Shown here piece by piece: positions 8,249 to 15,931 of a DNA stretch of 20,094 bases; position 1 is the first letter of the stretch; each line of letters starts with the position of its first letter. A model generated the notes under the pieces. The model did not search any database. It had not been told where the DNA came from and saw only the letters and a list, made by a program, of their open reading frames with translations. The translations under genes and the position numbers were made by a program. This stretch comes from Acidobacteriota bacterium (lineage in GTDB: Bacteria > Acidobacteriota > Thermoanaerobaculia > Multivoradales > SZUA-115): assembly GCA_003231035.1 (NCBI GenBank), contig QIHU01000424.1, positions 1-20,094 of the forward strand. Direction: 5' to 3'.

Positions 8249-9173
8249 TCTGAGCCCCTCCGATACCGAGTTGCTGTAGGTGATTGAGAATCCGGGTGTT
8301 TCGTTGGGGCTCCTGCGCGCCGTACCAATCCACCGCTGAATCAGCACGAAACCAAGTCAGCTGTCGCTTGGCGTACGCTCGAGTAGCGCGGATTGTGTTT
8401 TCGGTCGCCAATTCGAGAGCCCAACCCTCTCTGATATGACGAACTATCTGTTTGTAGCCGATGGCTTGGAAAGCAGGCAGTGTGGGGGATAGACCCGAAC
8501 TAAGAAGGGCTGAAACCTCCTTCACCCATCCTTCCGCGAGCATCTGGGATGCCCGGCAAGCGATGCGATCGTATAGGACATCGCGCGGAATCGTCAATCC
8601 GATTTTGGCCGCGGCCAGGGGGTTACTGCCATAAGGACGTTGTGCGATCCACCAAGACAGAGGACGCCCCGTGCTGAGGGCCACCTCCAAGGCACGTAGC
8701 GTACGCTGACTATCGGTTTCGGCGGTCTTGTGAGCGGTCTGAGGATCGAGTTGGCGAAGCTGATCGCGCAGCGTCGCCAACCCCTCTTCTTCCAGGCGCT
8801 GCTCCAGCCGGGGCCGCACCTCTTCGGAAACGCGCGGAATAGGGCTGATCCCTTCGATCAACGCTCGCAGATAGAGCCCGCTACCACCGACGACAATCGG
8901 CAACCGACCTCGCCCTTCGACTTCGGCGATGGCCCTTCGCGCGTCGCGGGCGAAGGCCGCCGCCGAGTAGCGCTCGTGAGGATCGAGGATATCGATCAAG
9001 TGGTGCGGTACCCGTTCTTGCTCTCGCACGCTCGGTTTGGCCGTGCCGAGGTCGAAGCCGCGATAGACCTGCAAGGCATCGGCGCTGATCAGCTCGCCAT
9101 CGAGGCGCTCGGCAAGCTCCAGCGCCAGTGCGCTCTTCCCCACCGCGGTTGGCCCAAGAATGGTAACGATCAA
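8241..9173 (-). CDS. miaA: tRNA dimethylallyltransferase MiaA
   Basis: MiaA transfers a dimethylallyl group to N6 of A37 in tRNAs that read codons beginning with U. The P-loop GPTAVGKS sits at residues 7-14, followed by the family blocks ISADALQVYRGFDLGTAKP, HHLIDILDPHE, VVGGSGLYLRALIEG and, near the end, YAKRQLTWFR. The 310-residue length is standard. The start is the TTG at 9173-9171. No ATG or GTG in frame gives a better N-terminus, and the P-loop distance from the start is right for the family. The gene overlaps hfq by 8 bases. The 67-base gap to comEC upstream shows no clear promoter, so miaA may be read from comEC or from a weak local promoter. Confidence 0.96.
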   Translation of the reverse strand: MIVTILGPTAVGKSALALELAERLDGELISADALQVYRGFDLGTAKPSVREQERVPHHLIDILDPHERYSAAAFARDARRAIAEVEGRGRLPIVVGGSGLYLRALIEGISPIPRVSEEVRPRLEQRLEEEGLATLRDQLRQLDPQTAHKTAETDSQRTLRALEVALSTGRPLSWWIAQRPYGSNPLAAAKIGLTIPRDVLYDRIACRASQMLAEGWVKEVSALLSSGLSPTLPAFQAIGYKQIVRHIREGWALELATENTIRATRAYAKRQLTWFRADSAVDWYGAQEPQRNTRILNHLQQLGIGGAQNA

Positions 9174-9240
9174 AATATGCTCAACAAGAATTCGATGGCT
9201 AGAAAGGATTCCGGCAACGGTGCAAGTCTACCTCGTTGCG

Positions 9241-11574
9241 CTATCTTCCGACCCAGCGCGCGGTCATCGCGCCAGCGTCATCGAAGGTGACCGTGATCCG
9301 CCCCTGGCGGTCCGTACGAAGAACTTGGACTCGATGTTGCCGAAGACGACCGAGAACTGTGGAGGAAGGGTGGTGATAGCGATTGTCTACCCCGGCCGAG
9401 ATCAACCCCAACCGAGGGCGCAACCGGTCCAAGAAACGGCGCGAGGTCGAGCTTCGGCTGCCGTGGTGTGCGACCTTCAACACGTCCAAGCGCACTACGT
9501 TTGGAGGAATCCGGGCCACCACCTGGCGCTCGGTCATCGCACTGATATCGCCGGTCAACAGCACCGTCCTACCCACCGTGGAGGCCAACAGAACCAGCGA
9601 CCGATCGTTGTCCGAGACCGGTGCCCGTCGCCGGACGGGACGAGTTCCTCCCGCCCTGGCGCCATCGGCGAACTCTCCTCTCCTCGGGGGAGGGTTCAGG
9701 ACGAGAAAGGACCATCGCCCAAAGGCTACCGTCTCACCCGTCCACAAGGGCCGCTGTCGTGTGCGACCCAGCCGGTAGAGTTGCCCAGCGCAGCCCGACA
9801 GGGGCCACCCCGGAGCACTCCAGATCTCATCGACCGGCATCAACGCCACGAGATCGACCAGGCCGCCGCAATGATCGAGATCGGGATGGGTGAGCACCAC
9901 CGCCCGCAAATGCCCGATGCCGAGTTCCCGCAATGCTGGTAACAGGACATGCAAACCCAGATTGCCTCTTCGCCAGCCACCGCCGTCCACCAAAACCGCC
10001 TCACTACCGTCGCGCAGCAAGATCGCATCTCCCTGCCCCACATCGATCATCACCAGTTCGAGGGAGCGCTCTTCAGGCGCTTGGACTAGACTTCGAATAC
10101 CGAGCCCCGCCACCACGATCAAGCCCGCCACCACGCCAAGGATGAGCGCTCGCCGAGGCCACCAGACAACCACGAATCCCAAGCAAGCCAGGGCCAACGA
10201 GCCGCTGAGGGGCATCGACAACCCCAGCGACAGGCGTGGCAGTTCGAGCATCGTCGGCCACGCGAAGGGCGCGGCGAGAACATCGAGCGCAGGCAGGAGG
10301 GCAAGGCCCGCCTTAGGACTCCATGCCGCGACCATCATCCAACATCCAGACCCCGCCAGGGCGAGGGCCATCCACGGTACGGCGAGAAGGTTGAACAGCG
10401 GCGCCAGCGGCGAGAGCTGACCAAAGGCCGGTACCGTCCACGGCAAAACCGAGAGCTGCGCCGCGACCGACACCGCCAAGGGCCTCGCCAGCCAGCCTGG
10501 AAGCCCCTGCCACCGCGCCACGAACCGCGGAGCGAGGATGACGATCCCAGCCGTGGCGCTCAGGGTCAACCGGAAGCCGAGATCACCGACCACGCTCGGT
10601 TTCAGCAACACCAGAGTCAACATCGCCCAGGCCCAGTGATTCAGCGAGGAGCCGCGGCGCTCGCCAACCAAGGCCGCCAGGGCGATGCACCCCATCAATG
10701 CGGCGCGTAGCGCCGAGGGGCGCGGCCCCACCAAGAGAAGGTAGAGACCAATCAAGGCTGCCGCCAAAGCCACGGCAAGGCGGCGGCGCCAGAGCGCGCT
10801 CAGAGGTAACCAGCGCCCAAAGAAGAGCGCCAGCCCCGCAACCAAGCCAATGTGGAGCCCTGACACCGCTAGCAGATGGGCCAACCCACTGCGTCGCAGC
10901 CCGAGCAAGGTCGCCTCGTCGATCTGGCTGGAGTCCCCCAAGAGCAACGCCCGGGCGAGCCCAAGTCCAGGCCTCTCCGTGGCAACGTCGAGGACCCCTT
11001 CCGCCCTACCGCGTAGGAAGGTCGACGCCCGATGCAACCAGCTTCCCGCCCCCTCGACTTGCAGCAGTTTGCGACTTGGCAAGTAGATTCGCCACCGCGT
11101 CGGCCTCGACACCCCACCATTGGCGTAGCCCGATCCCCGGGCCAGCGTCGCGCGCAGTCTCACCCGCGAGCCGTAAGCCGGCGGCTCCGCGGAACCAGGC
11201 AGGGTCAGAAGTGCCTCCGCTGGACCTGGTGCCAACTGGTGGCGGCGCAGGAGGCGGTCGATGGCCACCGGTGCTCGCCAGCCCGAGTCATCCCGTCGCC
11301 AGTGATCCCTTACCCGCGCCGACAGGGTCACCACTTGTCCCGGGGCGACGGAAGTCACTCCAGCTCCCCTTGCAGCGGAATCCTCTAGCTGCGCCAGCAG
11401 ACAGCCCACGACAACTCCAGCCAAGAGCAACCCCCATCCACGGCGGGTCGCAATGCAGAGCGCCAGCAAGGCCACCAACGGCCCGACAGGCAACACAACA
11501 CCAGAGTGTACCCATGCCGCCCCCGCCACCACGGCGAGAGCCGGCCCAACCATCGGTGCCAAGCGAGAGTCCAT
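9241..11574 (-). CDS. comEC: DNA internalization protein ComEC/Rec2 with C-terminal metallo-beta-lactamase-like domain
   Basis: ComEC forms the inner-membrane channel that carries single-stranded DNA into the cell during natural transformation. All three parts of the long form are present in 777 residues. There is an N-terminal hydrophobic and OB-like region (DUF4131 type). The competence domain has ARALLLGDSSQID and then LLAVSGLHIGL near residue 235 plus many hydrophobic helices. The C-terminal metallo-beta-lactamase-like domain runs from about 505, with IDVGQGDAILL, THPDLDHCGG (near 560), LLTGDIS and VAHHGS (near 700). The metal-binding motif appears intact, so the domain may be an active nuclease. 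The ATG start is at 11574-11572, 96 bases after the bactofilin stop. No other competence genes or pilus genes are in the window, so transformability is not shown. Confidence 0.95.
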   Translation of the reverse strand: MDSRLAPMVGPALAVVAGAAWVHSGVVLPVGPLVALLALCIATRRGWGLLLAGVVVGCLLAQLEDSAARGAGVTSVAPGQVVTLSARVRDHWRRDDSGWRAPVAIDRLLRRHQLAPGPAEALLTLPGSAEPPAYGSRVRLRATLARGSGYANGGVSRPTRWRIYLPSRKLLQVEGAGSWLHRASTFLRGRAEGVLDVATERPGLGLARALLLGDSSQIDEATLLGLRRSGLAHLLAVSGLHIGLVAGLALFFGRWLPLSALWRRRLAVALAAALIGLYLLLVGPRPSALRAALMGCIALAALVGERRGSSLNHWAWAMLTLVLLKPSVVGDLGFRLTLSATAGIVILAPRFVARWQGLPGWLARPLAVSVAAQLSVLPWTVPAFGQLSPLAPLFNLLAVPWMALALAGSGCWMMVAAWSPKAGLALLPALDVLAAPFAWPTMLELPRLSLGLSMPLSGSLALACLGFVVVWWPRRALILGVVAGLIVVAGLGIRSLVQAPEERSLELVMIDVGQGDAILLRDGSEAVLVDGGGWRRGNLGLHVLLPALRELGIGHLRAVVLTHPDLDHCGGLVDLVALMPVDEIWSAPGWPLSGCAGQLYRLGRTRQRPLWTGETVAFGRWSFLVLNPPPRRGEFADGARAGGTRPVRRRAPVSDNDRSLVLLASTVGRTVLLTGDISAMTERQVVARIPPNVVRLDVLKVAHHGSRSSTSRRFLDRLRPRLGLISAGVDNRYHHPSSTVLGRLRQHRVQVLRTDRQGRITVTFDDAGAMTARWVGR

Positions 11575-11670
11575 ACCCCCACAGACGCGAAACGCCCGTG
11601 CAATCGCTCAACCGATTTACCACCGGCCGCTTTCTGACCGCGGGCTGCTAGGCCGAAAACTGAGAAACTG

Positions 11671-12108
11671 CTACTGCGTCGCCGCGGACCGTTTCCCCGT
11701 CATCTCAACTTGCCCCTTGAAGAAGGCTCCCTCAGCGATGATGACTCGCGCCGCCGAGACATTGCCTTCGAGCGATCCAGAGTGGGTGAGTTCGACCATC
11801 TCCACCCCCTTGATGTCACCCACCACCTTGCCTCCGATGCGCACCGAGCGCGCCTCGATCGTACCCGTCACCCTCCCACCTTCGCTGATCGTGACGTCCA
11901 TCTCCAAGATGATCTTGCCCTCGACCTGGCCTTCGATTGTGAGATCGGCTCGGCCCCTGATCTCGCCTTGGATGTGCGTCCCGGAGGCGATCACGGTCGC
12001 CTTCTCCACCCCGGCCATCGGTCTGGCCGCCTGCCGAGGCTCCCGGCGCGGAGGCTGGGCGGAAGACTGCGGGGCGTCGGTGGCTATGTCACGACGAAAT
12101 ATCGACAT
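11671..12108 (-). CDS. Bactofilin family cytoskeletal protein
   Basis: Bactofilins are small beta-helical proteins that form nucleotide-free filaments, often membrane-linked, used in cell shape, polarity and envelope growth. The product (145 residues from the ATG at 12108) has a short disordered Pro/Arg/Gln-rich head, the bactofilin core (about 35-130) with repeated Gly/Val/Ile rungs such as TIEGQVEGKI, SVRIGGKVVGDI and GSLEGNVSAARVIIAEGAFFKG, and a short tail. The frame is open upstream to 12141, but the start MSIFRRD has AAGGG seven bases before it and matches the family's usual N-terminus. The gene lies 73 bases after the tRNA-Gly gene on the same strand, so it may be read from the tRNA promoter; I see no convincing promoter of its own. 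No peptidoglycan hydrolase partner gene is adjacent. Confidence 0.93.
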   Translation of the reverse strand: MSIFRRDIATDAPQSSAQPPRREPRQAARPMAGVEKATVIASGTHIQGEIRGRADLTIEGQVEGKIILEMDVTISEGGRVTGTIEARSVRIGGKVVGDIKGVEMVELTHSGSLEGNVSAARVIIAEGAFFKGQVEMTGKRSAATQ

Positions 12109-12149
12109 CGTTGGGCCCTTATTTCGGGTTGAATTGGACAAGATCTCAG

Positions 12150-12165
12150 CTGTGGAGCACCACAG
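12150..12165. other. Small perfect hairpin between tRNA-Gly and the bactofilin gene
   Basis: CTGTGG and CCACAG (6-bp arms, 4-base loop) form a hairpin 16 bases downstream of the tRNA 3' end. No T-tract follows on the minus strand, so it is not a standard terminator. It might protect or help process the tRNA 3' trailer. Confidence 0.4.
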
Positions 12166-12181
12166 TCGAAGAAGAGAAAAA

Positions 12182-12257
12182 TGGAGCGGGCAACGGGACT
12201 CGAACCCGCGACATCAAGCTTGGGAAGCTTGCACTCTACCAACTGAGTTATGCCCGC
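12182..12257 (-). tRNA. tRNA-Gly (anticodon CCC), CCA end encoded
   Basis: A full cloverleaf can be drawn. The acceptor stem is GCGGGCA/TGCCCGC. The D arm is ACTC/GAGT with loop AGTTGGTA. The anticodon stem is CAAGC/GCTTG with loop TTCCCAA, giving anticodon CCC, which reads GGG. The T arm is GCGGG/CCCGT with loop TTCGAGT. The discriminator is T73 and CCA is encoded at 12184-12182, giving 76 nt, followed by a T-run (12181-12177). The promoter lies eight to ten bases upstream of the probable start of transcription. Confidence 0.97.
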
Positions 12258-12271
12258 GTCACGAGGGGGGT

Positions 12272-12300
12272 AATGTAGCCGAGAGAAATACTGGCGTCAA
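12272..12300 (-). promoter_or_regulatory. Sigma70-type promoter of the tRNA-Gly gene
   Basis: On the minus strand, TTGACG (12300-12295) and TACATT (12277-12272) are separated by exactly 17 bases. The expected start of transcription near 12265 gives a 5' leader of about eight bases before the tRNA. The -35 matches the consensus at five of six positions. Confidence 0.8.
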
Positions 12301-12388
12301 TACCAAGACGAAGAGAGGCTGCCTGAATGGGGGTGGAAACTTCGCGCCTCGGGGAGTCTCCGACGGGGAAATTCGCGGCATGCAGCGG

Positions 12389-12397
12389 TGCTATAGT
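12389..12397 (+). promoter_or_regulatory. Extended -10 promoter candidate for the small plus-strand gene
   Basis: TGCTATAGT is an extended -10 element (TGn plus TATAGT) with no good -35. The same nine bases occur upstream of rimP. Transcription would begin near 12403, only a few bases before the ATG at 12407, so the mRNA could be nearly leaderless. Confidence 0.4.
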
Positions 12398-12406
12398 GGC
12401 GGAGCT

Positions 12407-12691
12407 ATGGTTAGTGGGAACAACAAGACTGAGACCTCGGAATTCCTCTACTTTTTTCCAGATCGAGACGTCACCGAGGAGGAACTCCGGCGCTTGCTCA
12501 GCGACGGTGCCCAAGACTCGCGAGCCTGGGCGATCTCGCACCTCCTGCGGTTCGCCCAGTGGGAAGATATCTGGATCTACGTCAGCCGGGACCAAGTGCG
12601 CGAGATCTTCCCAATTCTAGAACTCCCCGAAAACCTGCAAGCCGCCTGGGGCCGAATGCTCAAAATAGAAGCCCCCGTCACCCAGGTCTAG
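12407..12691 (+). CDS. Unrecognised small acidic helical protein (94 residues)
   Basis: The frame is open far upstream, but that part is the antisense of the bactofilin and tRNA genes. I place the start at the ATG at 12407. The product begins polar (SGNNKTETSEF), then has two or three predicted helices: VTEEELRRLLSDG, SRAWAISHLLRFAQWEDIW and VSRDQVREIFPILELPENL, ending AAWGRMLKIEA. The regular helix pattern, many Trp and acidic residues, and the coding-like composition show a real protein; I do not know a function. A compact helical protein of this size could be an antitoxin or a small regulator, but no toxin gene is beside it. GGAG stands only two bases before the ATG, too close for good use. 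The gene converges on the GYF-AIM24 gene and shares its stop site. Confidence 0.8.
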   Translation: MVSGNNKTETSEFLYFFPDRDVTEEELRRLLSDGAQDSRAWAISHLLRFAQWEDIWIYVSRDQVREIFPILELPENLQAAWGRMLKIEAPVTQV

Positions 12692-13716
12692 TCACCATCC
12701 AGCAGGTTCCCCAGCCCACCCATCATGTCCAACACCGACCCCTCCCCCTTGCGCTTGCCGCCGGTCTGCGGCGCTGCGGCGAAGATTCGGCCGGCGAGGC
12801 GGCTGAAGGGGAGGGATTGGAGCCAGATCCGGCCAGGGCCGGTCAGGGTGGCGAAAGCGACGCCCTCGCCACCGAAGAGGGCGGTCTTGATGCCGCCGAC
12901 AAACTGAATGTCGTAGTCGACCCGCTCCTCGAAAGCGACGATGCAGCCGGTATCGACGCGCAGGGTCTCGCCCGCCTTGAGGTCTCTGGCGACCACATGA
13001 CCGCCGGCGTGGACGAAGGCCATTCCGTCGCCTTCCAGTTTCTGCAAGATGAAACCTTCACCACCGAACAAGCCGGCACCCAGTTTCTTCTGAAAGGCGA
13101 TGCCCACCGAGATGCCCTTGGCCGCGCAGAGGAAGGCGTCTTTCTGACATAGCAGGGTGTTGGCGTGGTCGGCCAGGTTCACCGCGATGATCCGGCCGGG
13201 GTACGGCGATGCGAAAGCCACCGTTTGCCGGCTGTTGCCCTGGTTGCCGAAGACGGTCATGAAGAGCGACTCACCGGTGAGCACCCGCTTGCCGGCGCCG
13301 ACCAGCATCCCCATCAAGCCCCCCTTCTTGTTGGAGCCAGAGCCATCGCCGAAGATCGTCTCCATCTGGATCGCCGGATCCATATACATGAAGGCACCAG
13401 CCTCGCCGATGCAGGCCTCGTTAGGGTCGAGGGTGATCTCCACGAACTGCATCTCCTCGCCGAAGATCTCGTAGTCGATCTCATCCGCGACCGCCCCGCC
13501 GGGCATGGGGGGTATGGGCGGCACCGGCGCGGCGGCGGCGAAGGAGCCGGCGAACTCGTCACGCGAGGTGATCGGCTCCCAAGCCGCCATCCCTTCGCAA
13601 AATACGTGAGCGTCGCGATCGATCTGCCCCGCCTTAGCCTTCTCCACCACCTCACTCTCGCTCATCGGCCCCTGCTGTTGGCCGTCGATTGCCACATACC
13701 AAGCTGTATCGCTCAT
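12688..13716 (-). CDS. GYF-like domain plus AIM24 family protein
   Basis: The first 50 residues form a GYF_2-type (DUF4339) module: WYVAIDGQQQGPMSESEV with the QGP motif, then RDAHVFCEGMAAWEPI. A Pro/Ala linker follows (about 60-75). The rest, to about 320, is an AIM24 (TIGR00266) beta-sandwich, with the typical phrases FMTVFGNQGNSRQTVAFASPYPG (broken here over family blocks), LLCQKDAFLCAAKGI, LFGGEGFILQKLEGDG and GVAFATLTGPGRIWLQSLP. AIM24 proteins are named for a yeast mitochondrial protein; the bacterial role is not established. The Gly/Met-rich tail ends GGLGNLLDGD. At 342 residues it is longer than AIM24-only proteins because of the GYF module, which probably binds a proline-rich partner. 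The ATG at 13716 has GGAG five bases upstream. Its TAG stop overlaps that of the convergent small gene. Confidence 0.88.
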   Translation of the reverse strand: MSDTAWYVAIDGQQQGPMSESEVVEKAKAGQIDRDAHVFCEGMAAWEPITSRDEFAGSFAAAAPVPPIPPMPGGAVADEIDYEIFGEEMQFVEITLDPNEACIGEAGAFMYMDPAIQMETIFGDGSGSNKKGGLMGMLVGAGKRVLTGESLFMTVFGNQGNSRQTVAFASPYPGRIIAVNLADHANTLLCQKDAFLCAAKGISVGIAFQKKLGAGLFGGEGFILQKLEGDGMAFVHAGGHVVARDLKAGETLRVDTGCIVAFEERVDYDIQFVGGIKTALFGGEGVAFATLTGPGRIWLQSLPFSRLAGRIFAAAPQTGGKRKGEGSVLDMMGGLGNLLDGD

Positions 13717-13771
13717 CGTCTCTCCAAGATCATTATCGTCAAAAATCAGTTTTCTGGGTCACGGGTTGGCC

Positions 13772-13800
13772 GCCGTCGCGGTCCTGCTAAGAGCGACGGC
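13772..13800 (-). terminator. Possible terminator hairpin at the pyrE stop
   Basis: Perfect 8-bp arms GCCGTCGC and GCGACGGC enclose a 13-base loop that contains the pyrE TAG stop. No T-tract follows directly; a run of five T occurs about 25 bases later. It may act as a weak or Rho-assisted end of the degP-pyrE transcript, or as an mRNA 3' stabiliser. Confidence 0.4.
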
Positions 13801-14398
13801 TACCGGGACTCTCGACCTCTCCCCAATCGGGCATCGGCTCTTGCGAGTTCGGGTCCCAAGTCTGTACGTCCATGGCGAGCAGTGAGAAAAAGGGAACGGC
13901 GAAGGGACTCTCGCCTCCGCTGCGGTCGATCAACGAGCCCACGGCCACGGTTTGGGCGCCGAAGCCATCCGCGATCGCGATCGTCTCTCTAGTGGAGCGT
14001 CCGGTGGTGACCACGTCCTCGATGATCACCACGCGCTCCTCTGGCTCCAAGGCGAAGCTACGGCGTAGCCGCATCCGGCCCTCCTGGCGTTCGGTAAAGC
14101 GCATCGCAACTCCCAGGGCCGCGGCCACTTCGTGACCGACGATCAGACCGCCGAGGGCCGGCGCCAGGACCGAGTCGGGGCGCAATGGGGCAAGCCGCCG
14201 GGCCAGAGTGCGACCGACGGCACGGGCGCTGGCCGGATCTTGTAGGAGAAGGGCACACTGGACGTAGACTGGGGAGTGCAGCCCGGAGGAGAGGACAAAG
14301 TGTCCGCTGCGTAGGGCGCCCGCTTGGCGCAGCGCAGACTCCAGCTCCTCTCGACTCCACGTGACCGACGATGACCAGGCCTTCGGGCTAGTCGTCAC
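13787..14398 (-). CDS. pyrE: Orotate phosphoribosyltransferase
   Basis: PyrE converts orotate and PRPP to orotidine 5'-phosphate and pyrophosphate, the fifth step of pyrimidine synthesis. The N-terminal block is SGHFVLSSGLHSPVYVQ, then APALGGLIVGHEVAAALG. The catalytic-loop region reads FTERQEGRMRLRRSFAL, of the type seen in Thermus-like PyrE. The PRPP-binding motif is RVVIIEDVVTTGRST. I set the start at the GTG at 14398-14396, which has AAGGAG seven bases upstream; the frame is open to 14500 but that part is a shadow of the regulator gene. The result is 203 residues, a normal length. The start overlaps the end of the sigma54-activator gene by 11 bases, so translation of the two may be coupled. 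No other pyrimidine gene is nearby. Confidence 0.95.
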   Translation of the reverse strand: MTTSPKAWSSSVTWSREELESALRQAGALRSGHFVLSSGLHSPVYVQCALLLQDPASARAVGRTLARRLAPLRPDSVLAPALGGLIVGHEVAAALGVAMRFTERQEGRMRLRRSFALEPEERVVIIEDVVTTGRSTRETIAIADGFGAQTVAVGSLIDRSGGESPFAVPFFSLLAMDVQTWDPNSQEPMPDWGEVESPGSRRS

Positions 14399-15773
14399 TA
14401 CCCGGCTCCTTGCGACGAATCTCGTACTGTTCCATCTTCTTGTAAAGGTTGCTGCGCGGAGTCTCCACCGCCTGCGCCGTCTTGGTGACGTTCCAGCCAA
14501 ACTCCTCCAGCTTGCGCAACAGGAAGATCCGTTCTGAGACTTCGCGGAACTCGCGCAGCGTCTTGACCGCCATCAAGCCGGTCGACAGCTCCGGCTGGGC
14601 ACCTCCGGTGACCGCCAGCACGTCGTTGCGGCCGATTACCTCCGCCGGGCTCAAGATCAGCAAACGCTCCACCAAGTTCTTGAACTCCCGAACATTTCCC
14701 TTCCAGGGCAAGGACTGGAGATGGGCGATCGCCTCGTCATCGAAGACCTTGGCCTTGTAGTTGTTGTTGGCGGCGTAGCGACGAACGAAGTACTCGACCA
14801 GGGCGGGAATGTCGTCGAGATGTTCGCGCAGCGGCGGCGTGCGGATGGGAATCACGTTGAGTCGATAGAACAGATCTTCCCGGAACCGCCCGGCGGCGAT
14901 CTCTTTCTCGAGGTCGCGGTGGGTCGCGGCCACCACTCGGACATCGACCTGATCAGAGCCCTCGGCGCCGACCGGTTCGACTTCCCCACTCTGCAATACT
15001 CGCAAGACCTTCGCCTGGGTCCGCGCCGACATGTCGCCGATCTCGTCGAGGAAGATCGTGCCACCGTCGGCGGCGACGAATTTGCCGATCTGGCGCCGAA
15101 CGGCGCCAGTAAAACTGCCCTTCTCGTGACCAAAGAGCTCCGACTCAATCAGCTCATCGGGAATCGCCGCGCAGTTGACCTGTACCAGAGGGCGTTCCTT
15201 GCGCTGGCTGAGACGGTGCACCGCGCGCGCCACCAGCTCCTTACCCGTTCCACTCTCACCGGTGATCAAGATGGTGGCCGGCGTGGGGGCCGCCTTGTCG
15301 ATGGTCTCGCGCAGCCGCTTCAGGGCCAGAGAGGAACCGATCATCTCGTCCGGTTCGAGCCGGAGGGTCCGGTTCTCGGAAGCCAGCCGGTGGCTCTCCA
15401 CCGCATTGCGTAGCGACAGCAAGACGCGCTCGCGCTGGAGAGGTTTCTCGAAGAAATCGAAAGCGCCCTTCTGGGTCGCCTCGACGGCGGTGGCGACATC
15501 GGCGTGGCCGCTAATCACCATCACCGGCATGTCATAGCCGCGCTCGCGGAAGGCTTGGAGGACCGCGAGGCCATCCATTTCCGGCATCTTGACGTCCAAG
15601 ATCACCGCGTCTGGAATTCGTCGCGCCACTCTGGAGAGGGCCGCGGGGCCGCTGGAGGCCTCTTCAATTCGGTAACCCTCGTACTCGAGGATCATGCGAA
15701 GGCTCTCGCGAATCGAGGCTTCGTCGTCAACGATCAGGACTGAGGCACGGTAGGAAGCTTCTTGTTTTGCCAC
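14388..15773 (-). CDS. Sigma54-dependent response regulator, NtrC family
   Basis: This is a cytoplasmic two-component regulator that remodels sigma54 RNA polymerase with ATP. From the GTG at 15773 (461 residues) it has a receiver domain (VLIVDDE at 12-18, phosphoacceptor D60 in LDVKMPEMDG, K110 in FEKPL). An AAA+ domain follows, with Walker A GESGTGKE at 172-179, the sigma54-contact loop GSFTGA at 219-224 (usual GAFTGA, with Ala to Ser) and Walker B FLDE at 241-244. The C-terminus is a Fis-type helix-turn-helix (WNVTKTAQAVETPRSNLYKK). The best start is uncertain: an ATG at 15815 gives 14 more residues. No histidine kinase gene is in the window. The gene lies between degP and pyrE, all on one strand, and a sigma54-type promoter precedes degP, so it probably regulates its own transcript. 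Confidence 0.93.
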   Translation of the reverse strand: MAKQEASYRASVLIVDDEASIRESLRMILEYEGYRIEEASSGPAALSRVARRIPDAVILDVKMPEMDGLAVLQAFRERGYDMPVMVISGHADVATAVEATQKGAFDFFEKPLQRERVLLSLRNAVESHRLASENRTLRLEPDEMIGSSLALKRLRETIDKAAPTPATILITGESGTGKELVARAVHRLSQRKERPLVQVNCAAIPDELIESELFGHEKGSFTGAVRRQIGKFVAADGGTIFLDEIGDMSARTQAKVLRVLQSGEVEPVGAEGSDQVDVRVVAATHRDLEKEIAAGRFREDLFYRLNVIPIRTPPLREHLDDIPALVEYFVRRYAANNNYKAKVFDDEAIAHLQSLPWKGNVREFKNLVERLLILSPAEVIGRNDVLAVTGGAQPELSTGLMAVKTLREFREVSERIFLLRKLEEFGWNVTKTAQAVETPRSNLYKKMEQYEIRRKEPGSDD

Positions 15774-15837
15774 GACGGCGTACTCTACCAGGAGCCCGCG
15801 CCAGTTTCCGCTCATTCTTTCGCACTCAACGACAACC

Positions 15838-15867
15838 GCGCCGGGAGAGAGAATCCCCTCCCGGCGC
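15838..15867. other. Strong 10-bp hairpin between degP and the activator gene
   Basis: GCGCCGGGAG (15838-15847) and CTCCCGGCGC (15858-15867) are perfect complements around a 10-base loop. Neither strand has a T-tract after it, so classical termination is unlikely. It could limit read-through, stabilise the degP mRNA 3' end, or pause polymerase. Confidence 0.55.
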
Positions 15868-15885
15868 CTAGCTGACACACGAAGT

Positions 15886-15907
15886 CAGTTTGAAATCAGT
15901 TTGAAAT
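15886..15907. repeat. Two exact tandem copies of an 11-bp unit
   Basis: CAGTTTGAAAT occurs twice in a row in the degP-activator gap, 19 bases beyond the hairpin. It could be a pair of half-sites on one DNA face (11-bp step) or a slippage duplication. Confidence 0.8.
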
Positions 15908-15931
15908 CACTGTGCTGTCAGAGGACGAAAA

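Noticed and set aside
10698..11651. Plus-strand open frame of 317 codons
   Set aside because: It is antisense to comEC; the product is Pro/Arg/Ser-rich low-complexity text.
11453..12406. Long N-terminal extension of the small plus-strand gene
   Set aside because: It reads backwards through bactofilin and through the tRNA-Gly gene; only the part from 12407 looks like protein.
13732..13737. GATAAT as -10 box for the GYF-AIM24 gene
   Set aside because: The start of transcription would fall at or inside the ribosome-binding site, and no -35 is at a proper distance.
15838..15867. Intrinsic terminator after degP
   Set aside because: The stem is strong, but no T-tract follows on either strand, so I list it only as a hairpin.
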